From contig NZ_AP027368.1 of NCBI RefSeq assembly GCF_030296015.1, forward strand, positions 124,001 to 188,000: a DNA stretch of 64,000 bases. The letters are read 5' to 3'. Shown in pieces: positions 63,033 to 64,000 of the stretch. Position numbers and translations under genes: made by a program. Numbering within the stretch: the first letter of the stretch is position 1; the number at the start of each line of letters is the position of its first letter. Source of the DNA: Ferrimonas sp. YFM. Its GTDB lineage: Bacteria > Pseudomonadota > Gammaproteobacteria > Enterobacterales > Shewanellaceae. Under the pieces are notes generated by a model that saw nothing but the letters and a program-made list of their open reading frames with translations, did no database searches and was not told the DNA's origin.

Positions 63033-64000
63033 ATGTTGCGGCTCCTCCCTTTGCTGCTGCCCCTACTCCTGGGCGGCTGCGCCTCCCTGGTGGCCAACCA
63101 GATCACCGATTTTCCTGCGCCTCAGCCCGGTGAGGATGAGATGAGACTGGTCGAGATTGCCCAGCTTGAGTCTCAACGCTTTTGCGCGCCGAATCGCTGC
63201 CTGAGTTACCTCCGTACTCGAGCAGACTTTCCTGGGGCGAAGCAGCTAAAGGTCAAAGTCCAGGCGGCTGATGAAACTACAGACTATTTGACTCTGAAGT
63301 GGGACAGGGAACCCAACGCCAAAGGCACCATAGTGCTGCTCCACGGTTACCAGATGTACAAAGAGGCGATGGTCCTCAATGCGGCCTACTGGCGGTTTTT
63401 GGGTTATCAGGTGCTGGTGCCGGACCTGGGGGGCCATGGTCAGAGTGACGGCCCCTTCAGCTTCGGGGTAAAGGATGCCCGGCTGCTGAGCCAATGGCTG
63501 GATGCCCAGAAGGAGCTGGAGCAGCCGCTGTACCTGTTCGGTAACTCCATGGGCGCGGTGGCGGCCCTGCACCTGGCCAGTGTCCGCGAGGATGTGGCCG
63601 GGTTGATTTTCCAGGCGCCCATGCTGGATCTGGAGACCGGTGTTCGGGCGTATCAGCAGAGTTTTGCCAGTGCCCCCATGCGGCTGATCGACGACGAGGA
63701 TCTCAAGGAGGGGGTAGGTTTGGCCCTGCAGAACCTGGGCCTTAGCCCGTCTCAGCTGAGCTTTCGGCAACTGATGGGAGACAGCTCACTTCCTGCCCTG
63801 ATTCTGGCCTCGGACCAGGATCCCTTTGCCCCTTTCGGGGCCCTGCAGCCACTCCAGGACGATAGGGTTGAGGTGGTAAACCTCCCCGGCCAGGATCATC
63901 TGCAGATGGGACTCATCGGTCCCGGGCAGCATGGACCGATAAGTCGTTGGATGGCCCGTCAGCAACCCGGGCTCATGGTTCCGAAGCTGGTCGGCAGTCC
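63033..64000 (+). CDS. Lipoprotein alpha/beta hydrolase (3' truncated by window)
   Basis: The frame is open from the ATG at 63033 (AGGA upstream) to the window end: 322 codons seen. The N-terminus MLRLLPLLLPLLLGGCAS has a lipobox (LGGC) with Ala after the Cys, predicting an outer-membrane lipoprotein. The alpha/beta hydrolase core shows IVLLHGYQMYKE (oxyanion hole), the nucleophile elbow G-N-S172-M-G, SDQDPFAP and a late GQDHLQMG giving the likely Asp and His. The substrate is unknown; monoglyceride-lipase-like or esterase activity is plausible. It is not obviously linked to the oxidase genes upstream. Confidence 0.8.
   Translation, partial: MLRLLPLLLPLLLGGCASLVANQITDFPAPQPGEDEMRLVEIAQLESQRFCAPNRCLSYLRTRADFPGAKQLKVKVQAADETTDYLTLKWDREPNAKGTIVLLHGYQMYKEAMVLNAAYWRFLGYQVLVPDLGGHGQSDGPFSFGVKDARLLSQWLDAQKELEQPLYLFGNSMGAVAALHLASVREDVAGLIFQAPMLDLETGVRAYQQSFASAPMRLIDDEDLKEGVGLALQNLGLSPSQLSFRQLMGDSSLPALILASDQDPFAPFGALQPLQDDRVEVVNLPGQDHLQMGLIGPGQHGPISRWMARQQPGLMVPKLVGS

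Overview
The window reads as chromosomal DNA of a GC-rich marine or sediment gammaproteobacterium related to Shewanella, most likely Ferrimonas or a close relative. This is inferred from gene order and protein resemblance: coaBC-dut-slmA, rph-pyrE, radC-rpmBG-mutM-coaD, an LPS inner-core locus with KdkA, kbl-tdh, glpE-glpG, plsB/lexA-sulA, and a caa3 oxidase operon with its assembly genes. Coding density is high. Nearly every gene ends at a recognisable hairpin, and the strong codon bias leaves long but spurious open frames opposite real genes. I see no rRNA, tRNA, CRISPR array, transposase or prophage gene.

Layout. 0-10 kb: end of a dps gene, adenine deaminase, a secreted HExxH protease, a chemoreceptor, a LysR regulator, a GH18 chitinase-like protein, YicC and a large MscS-type channel. 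9.7-16.7 kb: housekeeping block (rph-pyrE, slmA, dut, coaBC, radC, rpmB-rpmG, a small membrane protein, mutM, coaD). 16.9-32.8 kb: LPS core locus, with heptose synthesis (gmhA, hldE, hldD), heptosyltransferases, Kdo transferase and Kdo kinase, UDP-glucuronate 4-epimerase, several glycosyltransferases, a pyruvyltransferase-like protein and a WavE protein. It includes an unusual trio: a choline-kinase-like phosphotransferase, a nucleotidyltransferase/HAD fusion and WavE. No ligase, flippase or polymerase for O antigen is present here. 32.8-38.6 kb: TetR regulator, threonine catabolism (kbl-tdh), glpE-glpG, a FliL-like protein and ubiC.

38.6-46.5 kb is a copper/silver resistance island. It holds a CusA pump, a CusB adaptor with four N-terminal metal-binding modules, a secreted His/Cys-rich protein built from three such modules and 48-bp tandem repeats, a CueR-like regulator, and three small secreted Cys-containing proteins that share a C-terminal RPPI motif. 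One of the three has a textbook CueR-type promoter with a 19-bp spacer. No CusC or CusF homologue is visible. 46.5-53 kb: a divergent S-adenosylhomocysteine-hydrolase-like enzyme, a LysR regulator, a tRNA acp3U transferase, an aromatic amino acid permease and plsB. 53.1-54.3 kb: lexA-sulA behind two SOS boxes. 54.5-63 kb: the caa3 cytochrome oxidase operon (coxB with fused cytochrome c, coxA, ctaG, coxC, SURF1, a C-x3-C protein, ctaA, ctaB, Sco), preceded by an exact-consensus FNR box. The window ends inside a lipoprotein alpha/beta hydrolase gene.

The strongest candidates for undescribed biology are the metal-island proteins and their RPPI family, and the kinase/nucleotidyltransferase-phosphatase/WavE trio in the LPS locus. 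All functions are read from sequence alone.
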